The translations under genes were made by a program, and so were the position numbers. Shown here piece after piece: positions 1-8,962 of a stretch of 64,000 bases of DNA (position 1 is its first letter; every line of letters begins with the position of its first letter). The DNA is taken from NCBI RefSeq assembly GCF_000242615.2, contig NZ_KI912268.1:1051362-1115361 (forward strand). The letters run 5' to 3'. A model generated the notes under the pieces. It was not told the origin of the DNA. It ran no database searches and saw nothing but the letters and a program-made list of their open reading frames with translations. This DNA comes from Holophaga foetida DSM 6591. Lineage in GTDB: Bacteria > Acidobacteriota > Holophagae > Holophagales > Holophagaceae.

Positions 1-1161
1 GTCCCGGTGGGCGAACTCGTAGCCGGCGCTGATGGTCTCCATGCCCAACTCGTGGAAGAGGTCCTGGTAGTGGTGGGCCCGGGAGCCACCCACGAAGAGG
101 ACCGCGGTCTTGCCTTCCAGGGAGGGACGGTGGGTAGCCCTGGCGGCCTCGATGGCGGGCATCTCCTCGGCGATCACGGCCTCGATACGGTCGATGAGCT
201 CCTGGTCACCGTAGTACTGGCCGATCTTGCGCAGGGACTTGGCGGAGGACTCGGCACCGATGAAGTTCACCTTGAACCAGGGGATGCCGTATTTGGTCTC
301 CATCATGTCGGCCATGTAGTTGATCGAGCGGTGGCACATGACCAGGTTCAGATCCACGTTGTGGGCGGAGGTGAATTCCTCGTAGGTCGAGTTGCCGCTG
401 AAGGTGGCCTGGAGGGTGATGCCGCACTTTTCGAAAACGCGTTCGAGCTCGAAGGCATCCCCACCGATGTTGTACTCACCCAGGAGGTTGACCCGATACT
501 TGCCGGGCTTCTTGAGGTCGCCCAGACCGAGGACGTCGGTGAAGACCTTGTTGTTGGCGATGTGGTGACCGGCGGACTGGGAAACGCCCTTGTAGCCCTC
601 GCAGCTGAAGCCGAAGATGTTGACGTCGGGGTACTTGGCTTCCATCTCCCGGGCGACGGCATGGACGTCATCACCGATCAGGCCCACGGGGCAGGTGGAG
701 AAGATGTCCAAGGCCTTGGGCTTGAAGATGGCGATGGCCTCGTCGATGGCCTTCTTCAGCTTCTTCTCGCCGCCGTAGATGATGTCCTCTTCCTGCATGT
801 CCGTGGAAAAACAGTAAGTCATGAAGTTGGGGTCTTCATCGGACACGGGGCGGGTCTGGTTCCGACGGGTCAGCCAGGCGTAGTAGCTGCAGCCGATGGG
901 GCCGTGGACGATGTGAAGGATGTCGCGGGTGGGACCGAGCACCACGCCCTTGCAGCCGGCGTAGGCACAGCCACGCATGCTGAGGATGCCAGGGATGGTG
1001 CGCGCGTTCGCAAGGACTTCATTGGTGGTGGGCAGACCGTTGGCAGACGGATCCTTGTGCTTGTTGATGATGATCTGCTTTTCGCGCTTCCGGGCGACCT
1101 TGGCAGGATAAGCCTTGAGCAGCTCCTGCTTCAGTTCCTCGGGTGTGAGCTTCGAGGGCAT
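1..1161 (-). CDS. nifD: nitrogenase MoFe protein alpha chain, N-terminal 387 residues (partial)
   Basis: Alpha subunit of dinitrogenase (component I), which with NifK reduces N2 at the FeMo cofactor. The gene runs off the left edge; 387 codons are visible, starting at an ATG preceded by AGGAG at 5 nt. Seen directly: the P-cluster cysteines in AGCKGVV, GPIGCSYY and STCPVG, the CEGYKGVSQSAGHH segment, the cofactor cysteine in CHRSINYM, and GYEFAH near the visible end. The SYYAWLTRRNQ style and the nifI genes between nifH and nifD fit the anaerobe-type (group III) MoFe proteins rather than the proteobacterial type. It is last in the visible nifH-I1-I2-D order; nifK should follow outside the window. 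A 153-bp spacer with a strong hairpin separates it from nifI2. Confidence 0.97.
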   Translation of the reverse strand, partial: MPSKLTPEELKQELLKAYPAKVARKREKQIIINKHKDPSANGLPTTNEVLANARTIPGILSMRGCAYAGCKGVVLGPTRDILHIVHGPIGCSYYAWLTRRNQTRPVSDEDPNFMTYCFSTDMQEEDIIYGGEKKLKKAIDEAIAIFKPKALDIFSTCPVGLIGDDVHAVAREMEAKYPDVNIFGFSCEGYKGVSQSAGHHIANNKVFTDVLGLGDLKKPGKYRVNLLGEYNIGGDAFELERVFEKCGITLQATFSGNSTYEEFTSAHNVDLNLVMCHRSINYMADMMETKYGIPWFKVNFIGAESSAKSLRKIGQYYGDQELIDRIEAVIAEEMPAIEAARATHRPSLEGKTAVLFVGGSRAHHYQDLFHELGMETISAGYEFAHRD

Positions 1162-1225
1162 GGTAACTCCTGGTGTTTCGTGTGTCTGGTTCTGGGAGGA
1201 GGAAGGGAGAAAAGGCTCTTTTGCG

Positions 1226-1298
1226 TTTCTCCGCCTCTCCGCGGCTCCGCGTGCAGCAGCTTTTCTGATCACGCGGAGCCGCGGAGTGCGCGGAGAAA
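1226..1298. repeat. GC-rich hairpin repeat between nifI2 and nifD
   Basis: The two arms share CTCCGCGGCTCCGCGTG and its complement (17 bp perfect), extended by an outer TTTCTCCGC match, around a loop of about 16 nt. It lies inside the nif transcript, so the RNA would form a strong stem-loop just before the nifD ribosome-binding site. A related palindrome with the same ACGCGGAG ends is at 59796-59871. It may be a REP-like element that affects mRNA decay or partial termination; there is no T-run, so it is not a classical terminator. Confidence 0.7.
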
Positions 1299-1314
1299 GA
1301 AGGCCTTCTTTTCT

Positions 1315-1695
1315 CTACGCCTCGTCGAGGACGGATTCGCCGGGCTCGCTGACCCGGATACGGCAGGCGTCCAGGATCGGCATGACGAAGATCTTGCCGT
1401 CGCCGGGCTTGCCGGTCTGGTTGGCAGCCATGATGGTTTCCACCGTCTTGGACACCAGCTCATCGGGAACGATCACGTTGATGACACGCTTGGGGATGAG
1501 GCGCTGACTCTGACCCAACTGGGCGATGGCTTCTTCGTAGCCCTTTTCGGCACCTGCCAGGAGCTTGAAGTCCACCAGACCCTTGCCGCGACCCAGGGCA
1601 TCCTTGGCCATCATGGAACTGATGCCGGCATCCGCGAGGGCGCGCTTGGTCTTGTTCATCATGTTCATGCGGACAACTGCCATGACCTCTTTCAT
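1315..1695 (-). CDS. nifI2: PII-like nitrogenase regulator NifI2
   Basis: A GlnB/PII-family protein of 126 aa that, with NifI1, binds dinitrogenase and switches its activity off when ammonium is available, released by 2-oxoglutarate and ATP (known from methanogens). Seen here: the PII fold signature with GDGKIFVMPI near residues 97-106 and a long T-loop region around residues 35-60 differing from ordinary GlnB. The start codon overlaps the nifI1 stop as ATGA, so translation is probably coupled. The position between nifH and nifD is diagnostic for nifI genes. It could not easily be an ordinary GlnB, given the length, position and partner. Confidence 0.93.
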   Translation of the reverse strand: MKEVMAVVRMNMMNKTKRALADAGISSMMAKDALGRGKGLVDFKLLAGAEKGYEEAIAQLGQSQRLIPKRVINVIVPDELVSKTVETIMAANQTGKPGDGKIFVMPILDACRIRVSEPGESVLDEA

Positions 1696-2045
1696 ACGCC
1701 GACCTCCGAGAGGGCGGCCCCGGTCTCCTTGAGGCCAGAGGACACGGTGTAAACCTCCTCCACGGGGGATACGAAGATCTTGCCATCGCCGAAGGACCCC
1801 TTGGAGCCAGTGCGGGCAGCCTGGGTGATGGTCTTGATCACGAGATCCTTGTCCTTGTCGGCAACGACAGTGATCAGGAGTTCCTTGGGAATCTCGTCAT
1901 AGACGATCTCGCCGATCTTGATGCCGCGCTGCTTGCCACGGCCAACAACGTTCATCTTGGTCACCGCAGGGAAGCCAGCTTCCATGAGGGCGGCGAGGAC
2001 AGCATCCACCTTCTCGGGGCGGATGATGGAACGGATCATCAACAT
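1692..2045 (-). CDS. nifI1: PII-like nitrogenase regulator NifI1
   Basis: A GlnB/PII-family subunit of 117 aa, partner of NifI2 in post-translational control of nitrogenase. The protein starts MLMIRSIIRPEK, as is usual for PII proteins, and carries RGKQRGIKIGE (T-loop start) and GDGKIFVSPVEEVYTV (C-terminal PII signature). The ATG at 2045 is preceded by AGGAGA at 4 nt, which supports this start over the internal Met two codons later. It ends in a 4-bp overlap with nifI2. The spacer to nifH holds another hairpin repeat, so nifI levels may be set separately from nifH. Confidence 0.93.
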   Translation of the reverse strand: MLMIRSIIRPEKVDAVLAALMEAGFPAVTKMNVVGRGKQRGIKIGEIVYDEIPKELLITVVADKDKDLVIKTITQAARTGSKGSFGDGKIFVSPVEEVYTVSSGLKETGAALSEVGV

Positions 2046-2090
2046 GATTTCTCCTAAGCATTTACAGGATTAAATTAATTTTTTTATTTA

Positions 2091-2170
2091 TTCATCCTAT
2101 ACATCCTGCCCATCCTGATTAATTGCTTTTTTGAAACAGGATTTACAGGATGGCCAGGATAAAAGATGAA
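2091..2170. repeat. hairpin repeat between nifH and nifI1
   Basis: Imperfect inverted repeat built from CATCCTG/CAGGATG units: TTCATCCTATACATCCTG on the left, with its near-complement ending AAAGATGAA on the right. The loop contains an AT-rich tract. The right arm slightly precedes the nifH stop at 2181. The same ATCCTGTCCATCCTG vocabulary occurs in the repeats at 19161-19310 and 34327-34566. It is probably a REP-type element within the operon, and could protect nifH mRNA or attenuate the downstream genes. Confidence 0.6.
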
Positions 2171-2180
2171 AATCATGTTC

Positions 2181-3068
<888 letters not shown>

Positions 3069-3212
3069 TCAATCAACAACAACCACATCAACACTTAAAG
3101 CAAAATCAGCGTTCGTAACAGGCGCCTATAATTGGAAACAAATGGCGATACCCGATGCATTCCCAGCGAACAAACCAAAACATATCCAATTAAATCAACA
3201 TTTACATACATA

Positions 3213-3262
3213 TGGAAATACATTTCCAAGACTTGGCCATTCGGAAATAGATTTCCGAATGG
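3213..3262. promoter_or_regulatory. pair of GGAAAT-N2-ATTTCC palindromes upstream of nifH
   Basis: Two palindromes with the same core: 3213-3228 (TGGAAAT-AC-ATTTCCA) and 3237-3262 (CCATTCGGAAAT-AG-ATTTCCGAATGG, 12-bp perfect arms). Their centres are 29 bp apart, close to three helical turns, so a protein could bind both on one face. They lie about 190 and 219 bp upstream of the expected nifH start, the usual distance for enhancer-binding-protein sites. The rest of the nifA-nifH spacer (3033-3436) shows no gene. No TGT-N10-ACA NifA site was found, so these may be its replacement. Confidence 0.6.
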
Positions 3263-3436
3263 TCGCTATTCAGCTCGAGAGCCACGGCTCGCGCTTTCCC
3301 CGAAGAGAGAAACATGTTGGCCCCGGATGAATTGGATGCATCCAGATCAAGAAAATCCACCTGAACGCCGAAGATAAAGACGGGGGTGGACGACGCTTCC
3401 TAACGTCTTCCACCCCCGCTTCGCCTCAACCGGAAC

Positions 3437-4990
3437 TCAGTGCTGCCGTGTAATGGCCTTCACATCTATCCCCAGGTTCTTGAGCTTGTATCGGACCATG
3501 CGATCCGTGATGCCCAGCTCCCCGGCCACCTCCACCACCCTTCCATTGCATCGCTTGAGGGCGTCGATGATGATCTCCCGTTCCAGCATGGCGACCCGCT
3601 GCTTGAGATTGCTGGAGTCCGTAGCCTGTTCTTCGATTCCAGGCATCTGGAGGGTTGGCGGCAGATCCTGGCCCTGGATCACCTCTCCACCGCACACCAA
3701 AGCAGCATGCTCCATGCAGTTCTCCAATTCCCGGACGTTGCCGGGCCAATGGTAGGAAAGCAGCATGTTGATGGCCGAGGTGCTGATGCGGTGAATAGGC
3801 TTGCCGAGGGTTTTGCCGCACTTCTCCGCGAAATGGTTGGCCAGAAGGAGGATGTCGCTCTTCCGGGCCCGCAGGGAGGGGAGGAGGATGGGAAAGACAT
3901 TGATCCGATAGTAGAAGTCCTGCCGGAAGGAACCGTCTGCCACAGCTGCCTCCAGGTCCCGGTGGGTGGCGGCGATGATGCGGACATTGGCCCGCTTGGT
4001 CCGATTGCTGCCCACGCTCTCGTATTCCCGCTCCTGGATGACCCGCAGGAGCTTGACTTGGGTCAGGGGGGAGAACTCGCCGATCTCATCCAGAAACAGG
4101 GTGCCACCCTCGGCCTCCTCGATGCGCCCCTTCCGGGACTGGTAGGCCCCCGTGAAGGCACCCTTCTCATGACCGAAAAGCTCACTCTCCAAAAGGTTCT
4201 CACTGAGGGCGGCGCAGTTCACCTTGACCAGAGGCCCATCGGCCCGGGATCCGCTGTAGTGGAGAGCCGAAGCCACCAGCTCTTTGCCGGTACCCGATTC
4301 CCCCCGGATCAATACCGTGGTGTCCGAGGAAGCCACCTGCTTGATCTTGCGATAGACCTGACGCATCTCCCGGGCATTCCCGATGATGTTCTCGGGATGG
4401 TAGTCGCAGATCAGGGCATCCTTGAGGCGCCGGTTCTCACTCTCCAGCGCTTCCCGCTGGAGGCGGAGCACCCTGCGGTTCTGCATGTCTCCGGCGATCA
4501 TGCTGGCCACGATCCCAAGAAAGCGTTCAGCATTGTCCAAGCCGAATTGCACGCTGTGCATCAAGTCGCAGGAAAGGGTTCCCAGCACCTCGCTGCCCAG
4601 TGAGATCGGTACGCATATGAAGCTGAACTCCCCCTTCCCTGGTCCCCGCTTATGGATCCTGTTCTGGAAGCGCGGTTCCCGGGAAACGACCGGAACGACC
4701 TCTGCCCGGCCCGTCGCCAGAACATGCCCCAGGATGCCTTCACCCTCGCGGTAGGTCGCCGCCATCTGCTCTGGCGTAACCTCGACTTCACCCACGGCCT
4801 CCACCACGAGTTCAGCATCATCCATCGTCAGCAGAGTCACCGTGCCCCGTTTGAGGTGAAGCCGTTCGTCCAGAACCTTGAGAATCTCCCTCAGACTCTC
4901 TCTCTGCATGGAAGTGGCCGAAAGTAGCCGGGAAATGGCATGGAGCGCTTCCAGCTCCATCCTGTGTGTATCATCCGAACCCCGAACCAT
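3437..4990 (-). CDS. nifA: sigma-54-dependent nif transcriptional activator
   Basis: Enhancer-binding protein of 517 aa that drives sigma-54 transcription of nif genes. Domains: GAF sensor (about 15-165), AAA+ ATPase (about 200-435) with Walker A GESGTGKE at 230-237, the sigma-54 contact loop GAFTGA near 278, and LFLDEIGE for Walker B, then a Fis-type helix-turn-helix (about 478-505). The GTG/ATG-poor start region is resolved by GGGAGG 4 nt before the ATG at 4990. The oxygen-sensor cysteine pair (C-X4-C) of alphaproteobacterial NifA is not seen between the ATPase and HTH; only Cys391, Cys425 and Cys433 lie there. It sits directly before nifH, which supports NifA over other GAF-type activators, though the assignment is by context. 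Confidence 0.88.
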   Translation of the reverse strand: MVRGSDDTHRMELEALHAISRLLSATSMQRESLREILKVLDERLHLKRGTVTLLTMDDAELVVEAVGEVEVTPEQMAATYREGEGILGHVLATGRAEVVPVVSREPRFQNRIHKRGPGKGEFSFICVPISLGSEVLGTLSCDLMHSVQFGLDNAERFLGIVASMIAGDMQNRRVLRLQREALESENRRLKDALICDYHPENIIGNAREMRQVYRKIKQVASSDTTVLIRGESGTGKELVASALHYSGSRADGPLVKVNCAALSENLLESELFGHEKGAFTGAYQSRKGRIEEAEGGTLFLDEIGEFSPLTQVKLLRVIQEREYESVGSNRTKRANVRIIAATHRDLEAAVADGSFRQDFYYRINVFPILLPSLRARKSDILLLANHFAEKCGKTLGKPIHRISTSAINMLLSYHWPGNVRELENCMEHAALVCGGEVIQGQDLPPTLQMPGIEEQATDSSNLKQRVAMLEREIIIDALKRCNGRVVEVAGELGITDRMVRYKLKNLGIDVKAITRQH

Positions 4991-5099
4991 GCGGCCTCCC
5001 GTATGGGACCAGCACGATTGGTGCCATCGCAGTCGGTACCGGGAAAGCCAGACGTCTCAAGGAGGCCCCGGAATCGCTCTTCACCTAAAACGACATATT

Positions 5100-5126
5100 T
5101 GTCACAAACCAGATCAACTTGTGACA
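5100..5126. promoter_or_regulatory. TGTCACAA-N11-TTGTGACA inverted repeat upstream of nifA
   Basis: Perfect 8-bp arms separated by 11 bp, centred about 123 bp upstream of the nifA start, in the AT-richer part of the 254-bp divergent spacer to the PilZ gene. A third half-site GTCACAT begins at 5141, 40 bp after the first. It resembles a dimer operator but does not match the 6-bp spacing of Crp/Fnr sites. The bound regulator is unknown. Confidence 0.5.
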
Positions 5127-5244
5127 TTTTCTGTACGTCGGTCACATCGGGAACGGACGGCCAGCTCACGCGGAAGATGAATTCCTTAATGACTTCCATT
5201 TCAAAACCACTTATCATCCCTTCAACTTATTTGATCGGTGGGCC

Positions 5245-6627
5245 ATGGCATTGCTTGGATTTATCAAATCCAGGGAGGATGAGGCTGGCGAGCCCGTACT
5301 CAGGGATCGCCCCACGATATTGGCGTATATCGAAGAACTGATTCGTATACGCACCCCTGTCCAGATATGGATGAGGAAAGGGGATCTGGCGCCCGCAATG
5401 GCCAGGGTAGACCTGCTTCGGGAGGAGGAAGGAATCATGGTCCTGACTCTCCAGCGCTCAATCCCTGGGGACATCACGCCCCCTTCCGCCATGGAGATGA
5501 TCTTCATGATCGACGGGATGCGCTTCCGCACCCAGATCCGCTTCAAGGCCCGCGATTCTTACATGAAAGCCTGCTTCCAGATTCCGGAAGTGATCCGCCA
5601 CGCAGAACGGCGCTGCAAGCTGAGAACCCGGTTCAGCCACCGGGAGAGGGCCTCCGCCACGGTCCTGGAGGGATTTTTCGACGGGACCGGCGCTACGGGA
5701 GGTCTCGTAAACCTGAGCATGGAAGGCCTCTGCATGAAGATTGAGCGGGCGATTTCCATCAGGGAGGACCGGAAGCTTCCCGTGAACTCAGAAATCTTCC
5801 CCGTGGGAAGGAGTCTTCCCATCGTCCGCATCCAGAACCTGCCCCATACACCCGTGATCGAGTGTGGCGCGACCGTGGCCCACATTTCTTCAACCCCGGC
5901 CGGGGTCCTGATGGGTTTGCGCCTGGAGTGTCTCGGCGAGTCAGAGCAGCAGATTCTCGAGCAGGTCATGACTCGCCGCCTGCCCAGCTTCGGACGGGGG
6001 TTCCCGGTGAAGCGCCGATGGTCGGAGCTCCACATCGATCCACTGGAAGCAGCTCGGCCACAAGAGGACACCGAAGATCCGGACGACGACGGCCTGGCAT
6101 CGGAACCGGGGCATGAAGAAACCGTAGCCCCGGATCCCCTGGCTCCCCACCAGCGCCTTCTCGCCATCCGGAAGCGGGGCAAGCGCATCCTGGTGGTCGT
6201 CAAGGACGAGATGGATCGGGCCATCCTTTCCGGCACCCTTTTCGTGGATGGCTACACCCGCGTCCTGGAGGCCGGGAACCTACTGGAAGCCCTCCAGGCC
6301 TGCCGGAAGGCTCCCCCCGACCTTGTCATCATCGAACAGCTGATCGGCAACACCGAAGCCTCGGAATTCCTTGGAAAACTCCGCACCCAGGGAGACTGGG
6401 AAAGGATTCCCATCGTTCTGCTGTCCGAAAGCCCCAGCATCAAGACCACCTTGATGGCCAAATCCGTCGGCATCGCCCATGTCCAGGCGAAACCGACGGA
6501 TTATGACGGGGAACTCAAAGAGGTGCTCGCCGCACTTCTCCACCTGACCCCCCCGGCTCCGCCGAGCGAAGAGCGGGGTCCTGGGGACACAGAGGCCGCG
6601 GAGCGGCCGGGCGGTCCCCCGGGATAG
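5245..6627 (+). CDS. YcgR-like PilZ protein with C-terminal degenerate receiver domain
   Basis: 460-aa protein. Residues about 25-115 look like a YcgR N-terminal domain; about 117-235 is a PilZ domain with the c-di-GMP motifs RCKLR (RxxxR) and NLSMEG (NxSxxG); about 312-435 is a CheY-like receiver. In the receiver the phosphoacceptor Asp is replaced by Glu (PDLVIIEQ), while the conserved Ser (VLLSES) and Lys (VQAKP) remain, so it is probably a pseudo-receiver. It is divergent from nifA across 254 bp. The last 23 residues (RPPSEERGPGD onward) are encoded by the first copy of an 89-bp tandem repeat, so the C-terminus has been shaped by repeat insertion. Its role may be motility or surface control by c-di-GMP; the target is unknown. 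Confidence 0.75.
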   Translation: MALLGFIKSREDEAGEPVLRDRPTILAYIEELIRIRTPVQIWMRKGDLAPAMARVDLLREEEGIMVLTLQRSIPGDITPPSAMEMIFMIDGMRFRTQIRFKARDSYMKACFQIPEVIRHAERRCKLRTRFSHRERASATVLEGFFDGTGATGGLVNLSMEGLCMKIERAISIREDRKLPVNSEIFPVGRSLPIVRIQNLPHTPVIECGATVAHISSTPAGVLMGLRLECLGESEQQILEQVMTRRLPSFGRGFPVKRRWSELHIDPLEAARPQEDTEDPDDDGLASEPGHEETVAPDPLAPHQRLLAIRKRGKRILVVVKDEMDRAILSGTLFVDGYTRVLEAGNLLEALQACRKAPPDLVIIEQLIGNTEASEFLGKLRTQGDWERIPIVLLSESPSIKTTLMAKSVGIAHVQAKPTDYDGELKEVLAALLHLTPPAPPSEERGPGDTEAAERPGGPPG

Positions 6628-6806
6628 TCTCGGCGAGGAGCTCGGCTCCGCCGAACGAAGAGCGGGGTCCGGGGGACGCAGAGGCCGCAGAGCGGCCGGG
6701 CGGTCTCCCGGAATAGTCTCGGCGAGGAGCTCGGCTCCGCCGAGCGAAGAGCGGGGTCCGGGGGACGTAGAGGCCGCAGAGCGGCCGGGCGGTCCCCCGG
6801 AATAGT
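6555..6806. repeat. three tandem copies of an 89-bp GC-rich repeat
   Basis: Units begin GGCTCCGCCGA at 6555, 6644 and 6733, an exact 89-bp period with few differences; the third copy is slightly short. Each unit contains a small CTCGGC-TCC-GCCGAG stem (complete in copies 1 or 3) and CGGGCGGT-CCCCCGG type pairing, and ends GG(G/A)ATAG. Copy 1 supplies the last codons and stop of the PilZ gene; copy 3 ends immediately before the typA stop codon. The array therefore fills the whole space between the two convergent genes. Confidence 0.9.
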
Positions 6807-6807
6807 A

Positions 6808-8628
6808 TTACCCCTTCCGCTCAGCCCTCTTGCGGTCGTTCTCGTCCAGCACGCGCTTGCGCATGCGGATGAAGCTCGGGGTCACCTCCACCAGCTCATC
6901 GGACTCGATGTATTCGAGAGCCTGCTCCAGGGTGTACTCCCGGGGAGGCGTCAGACGGGTGGCCTCATCGCTGGAAGTCGTACGCATATTGCTGAGCTTC
7001 TTACCCTTGGCAACGTTCACCACCAGGTCGTTCTCCCGGGCGTGCTCGCCCACGATCATGCCCTCGTAGCACTTGGTCTGGGGGTGGATGAAGATGACGC
7101 CGCGCTCTTCCAGGTTCATGAGGGCAAAGCCCACGGACTCGCACTGTTCCATGCAGATGAGCACACCGTTCTTGCGGCCGGGCAGGTCACCCTTGTAGGG
7201 GCCGTAGTGGCTGAAGAGGGTGTTGATGATGCCCTCGCCGCGGGAGTCGGTCATGAGCTGGGAGCGGTAGCCGATGAGGCCACGGCTGGGGATCTTGAAG
7301 TGCAGGCGAACGCGCCCACCCTCGTTGCCCATGTCCTGCATCTCGGCCTTGCGGAGACCCATCTGCTCCATGACCACACCCATGGTGGCCTCGGGCACGT
7401 CGATGGTCACATCCTCGTAGGGCTCCTGCTTCTCACCGGTCACAGGATCCGTGTGGATGATCACTTCGGGGCGGCTGACGCAGAGCTCGAAGCCCTCACG
7501 ACGCATGGTCTCGATGAGCACCGAGAGATGAAGCTCGCCACGGCCGCTGACCTTCCAGGAGTCGGGGCTCTCGGTATCCTCCACCCGCAGGGCCACGTTG
7601 AACTGCAACTCCTTGGTCAGGCGCTCGCGGATGCGGCGGCTCTGGACCAGCTTGCCATCCTGACCGGCGAAGGGACCATTGTTCACCATGAACATCATGG
7701 AGATGGTGGGCTCGTCGATTTCCACGTAGGGGAGAGCCTGGGGGTTCTCCAGGCTGGCAATGGTCTCACCCACCCGGATGTCGGGGATACCGGCCAGGGC
7801 GACGATCTCGCCAGCGGCAGCCTCGGTGGCCGCGATGCGCTGGAGGCCTTCGAAGCCGTAGAGCTGGGTCACCCGGTGCTGCTGGACACTGCCGTCACGC
7901 TTCACAAGGGAGACGGTCTCACCCACCTTGAGGGTGCCGTTGACGATGCGGCCGATGCCGATCTGGCCCACGAAGTCGCTCCAGTCCATGAGAGTCAGGA
8001 GCATCTGCAGGGGGGCCTCGGCGCTGCCGGTGGGCTTGGGGCAGTTCTTCACGATGGCGTCGAAGAGAGGATCCATGGTGTCGGACGCGTCATTGACGTC
8101 CATCATGGCGTAGCCTTCCTTGGCGGAGGCGAAGACACAGGGGAAGTCGAGCTGCTCGTCGGTGGCACCGAGCTCGATGAGGAGGTCGAAAACCTGGTCC
8201 TGGGCCCAGTGGGGGCGGGCGCCGGGGCGATCCACCTTGTTGATGACGACGATAGGGCGCAGGCCCAGGGCCAGGGCCTTGCGGGTCACGAACTTGGTCT
8301 GGGGCATGGGGCCGTCGAAGGCATCCACCACCAGCAGCACGGAGTCCACCATGGAGAGCACCCGCTCCACTTCACCGCCGAAATCGGCGTGACCGGGAGT
8401 GTCCACGATGTTGAAGCGGTAGCCGCCCCAGTGCAGAGCAGTGGTCTTGGCCAGGATGGTGATGCCGCGCTCACGCTCCTGATCGTTGGAGTCCATGGCG
8501 CGTTCCTGGACCCGCTGGTTGTCCCGGAACATGTGGGCGCCCTTGAAGAGGGCGTCCACCAGCGTGGTCTTGCCGTGGTCCACGTGGGCGATGATGGCGA
8601 TATTACGGATCTTGTCGATGGGAGTCAT
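6808..8628 (-). CDS. typA: ribosome-associated GTPase TypA/BipA
   Basis: Translational GTPase of the EF-G class that acts in 50S assembly and stress or low-temperature growth. The 606-aa length equals the family norm when started at [22 protein letters not shown], where AGGAAA lies 5-6 nt before the ATG at 8628; the longer upstream frame has no such support. Seen: G1 [10 protein letters not shown]2 region ERERGITI, G3 [12 protein letters not shown]4 [10 protein letters not shown], followed by EF-G-like domains and the BipA C-terminal domain ([26 protein letters not shown]). It is convergent with the PilZ gene over the 89-bp repeats and divergent from the PilT gene. Confidence 0.97.
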   Translation of the reverse strand: MTPIDKIRNIAIIAHVDHGKTTLVDALFKGAHMFRDNQRVQERAMDSNDQERERGITILAKTTALHWGGYRFNIVDTPGHADFGGEVERVLSMVDSVLLVVDAFDGPMPQTKFVTRKALALGLRPIVVINKVDRPGARPHWAQDQVFDLLIELGATDEQLDFPCVFASAKEGYAMMDVNDASDTMDPLFDAIVKNCPKPTGSAEAPLQMLLTLMDWSDFVGQIGIGRIVNGTLKVGETVSLVKRDGSVQQHRVTQLYGFEGLQRIAATEAAAGEIVALAGIPDIRVGETIASLENPQALPYVEIDEPTISMMFMVNNGPFAGQDGKLVQSRRIRERLTKELQFNVALRVEDTESPDSWKVSGRGELHLSVLIETMRREGFELCVSRPEVIIHTDPVTGEKQEPYEDVTIDVPEATMGVVMEQMGLRKAEMQDMGNEGGRVRLHFKIPSRGLIGYRSQLMTDSRGEGIINTLFSHYGPYKGDLPGRKNGVLICMEQCESVGFALMNLEERGVIFIHPQTKCYEGMIVGEHARENDLVVNVAKGKKLSNMRTTSSDEATRLTPPREYTLEQALEYIESDELVEVTPSFIRMRKRVLDENDRKRAERKG

Positions 8629-8962
8629 GCGTTTCCTGGAAAGAACGGGCCGCGCCGAACCACCCCCACATCGGGGGGGCACCGCCAGCCTTGGACTGGC
8701 CGAACCCCTGATTTTACCAGCCGAAGGCAAAAATTCCGAGAAAGGATTCTTTGTGCGTGCGCACGAGCCCTTGGGGCCGTGATGGGCCCATACTTCTTTC
8801 ACGTGAGCGTTCTGGCCGCTTCGATCAGCCTTCGGGCGATCGGGCCCCCAGAGAAAGCTTTGCAGACACCCCGCCTTTTCCCTTGGCCCTCCACGCTCCT
8901 GGCCTAAAATGGGGGCACCCAGCCTGTGAAGATCGGAATAGCCCAGCCCATCGGAGTCCGCC
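8629..8962. other. 334-bp divergent spacer between typA and the PilT gene
   Basis: No gene seen. A short stem CCCCC-ACATC-GGGGG lies near 8667. A possible sigma-70 promoter for the rightward gene is TTGGCC (8883-8888), 16 bp, TAAAAT (8905-8910). A GGAG motif lies just before the ATG at 8963. Nothing else was recognised. Confidence 0.4.

Noticed and set aside
7..1752. Long open frame on the + strand across nifD and nifI2
   Set aside because: It is antisense to nifD/nifI and has a biased, Gly/Val/Leu-rich composition typical of shadows of GC-rich genes; similar long antisense frames lie over typA, actB, guaA and the kinases.
3132..3377. 81-aa frame on the + strand between nifH and nifA
   Set aside because: It lies over the palindromes, has no ribosome-binding site and no recognisable sequence; the region reads better as regulatory DNA.
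6555..6806. CRISPR array
   Set aside because: The 89-bp units are contiguous and nearly identical, with no spacers and no cas genes.
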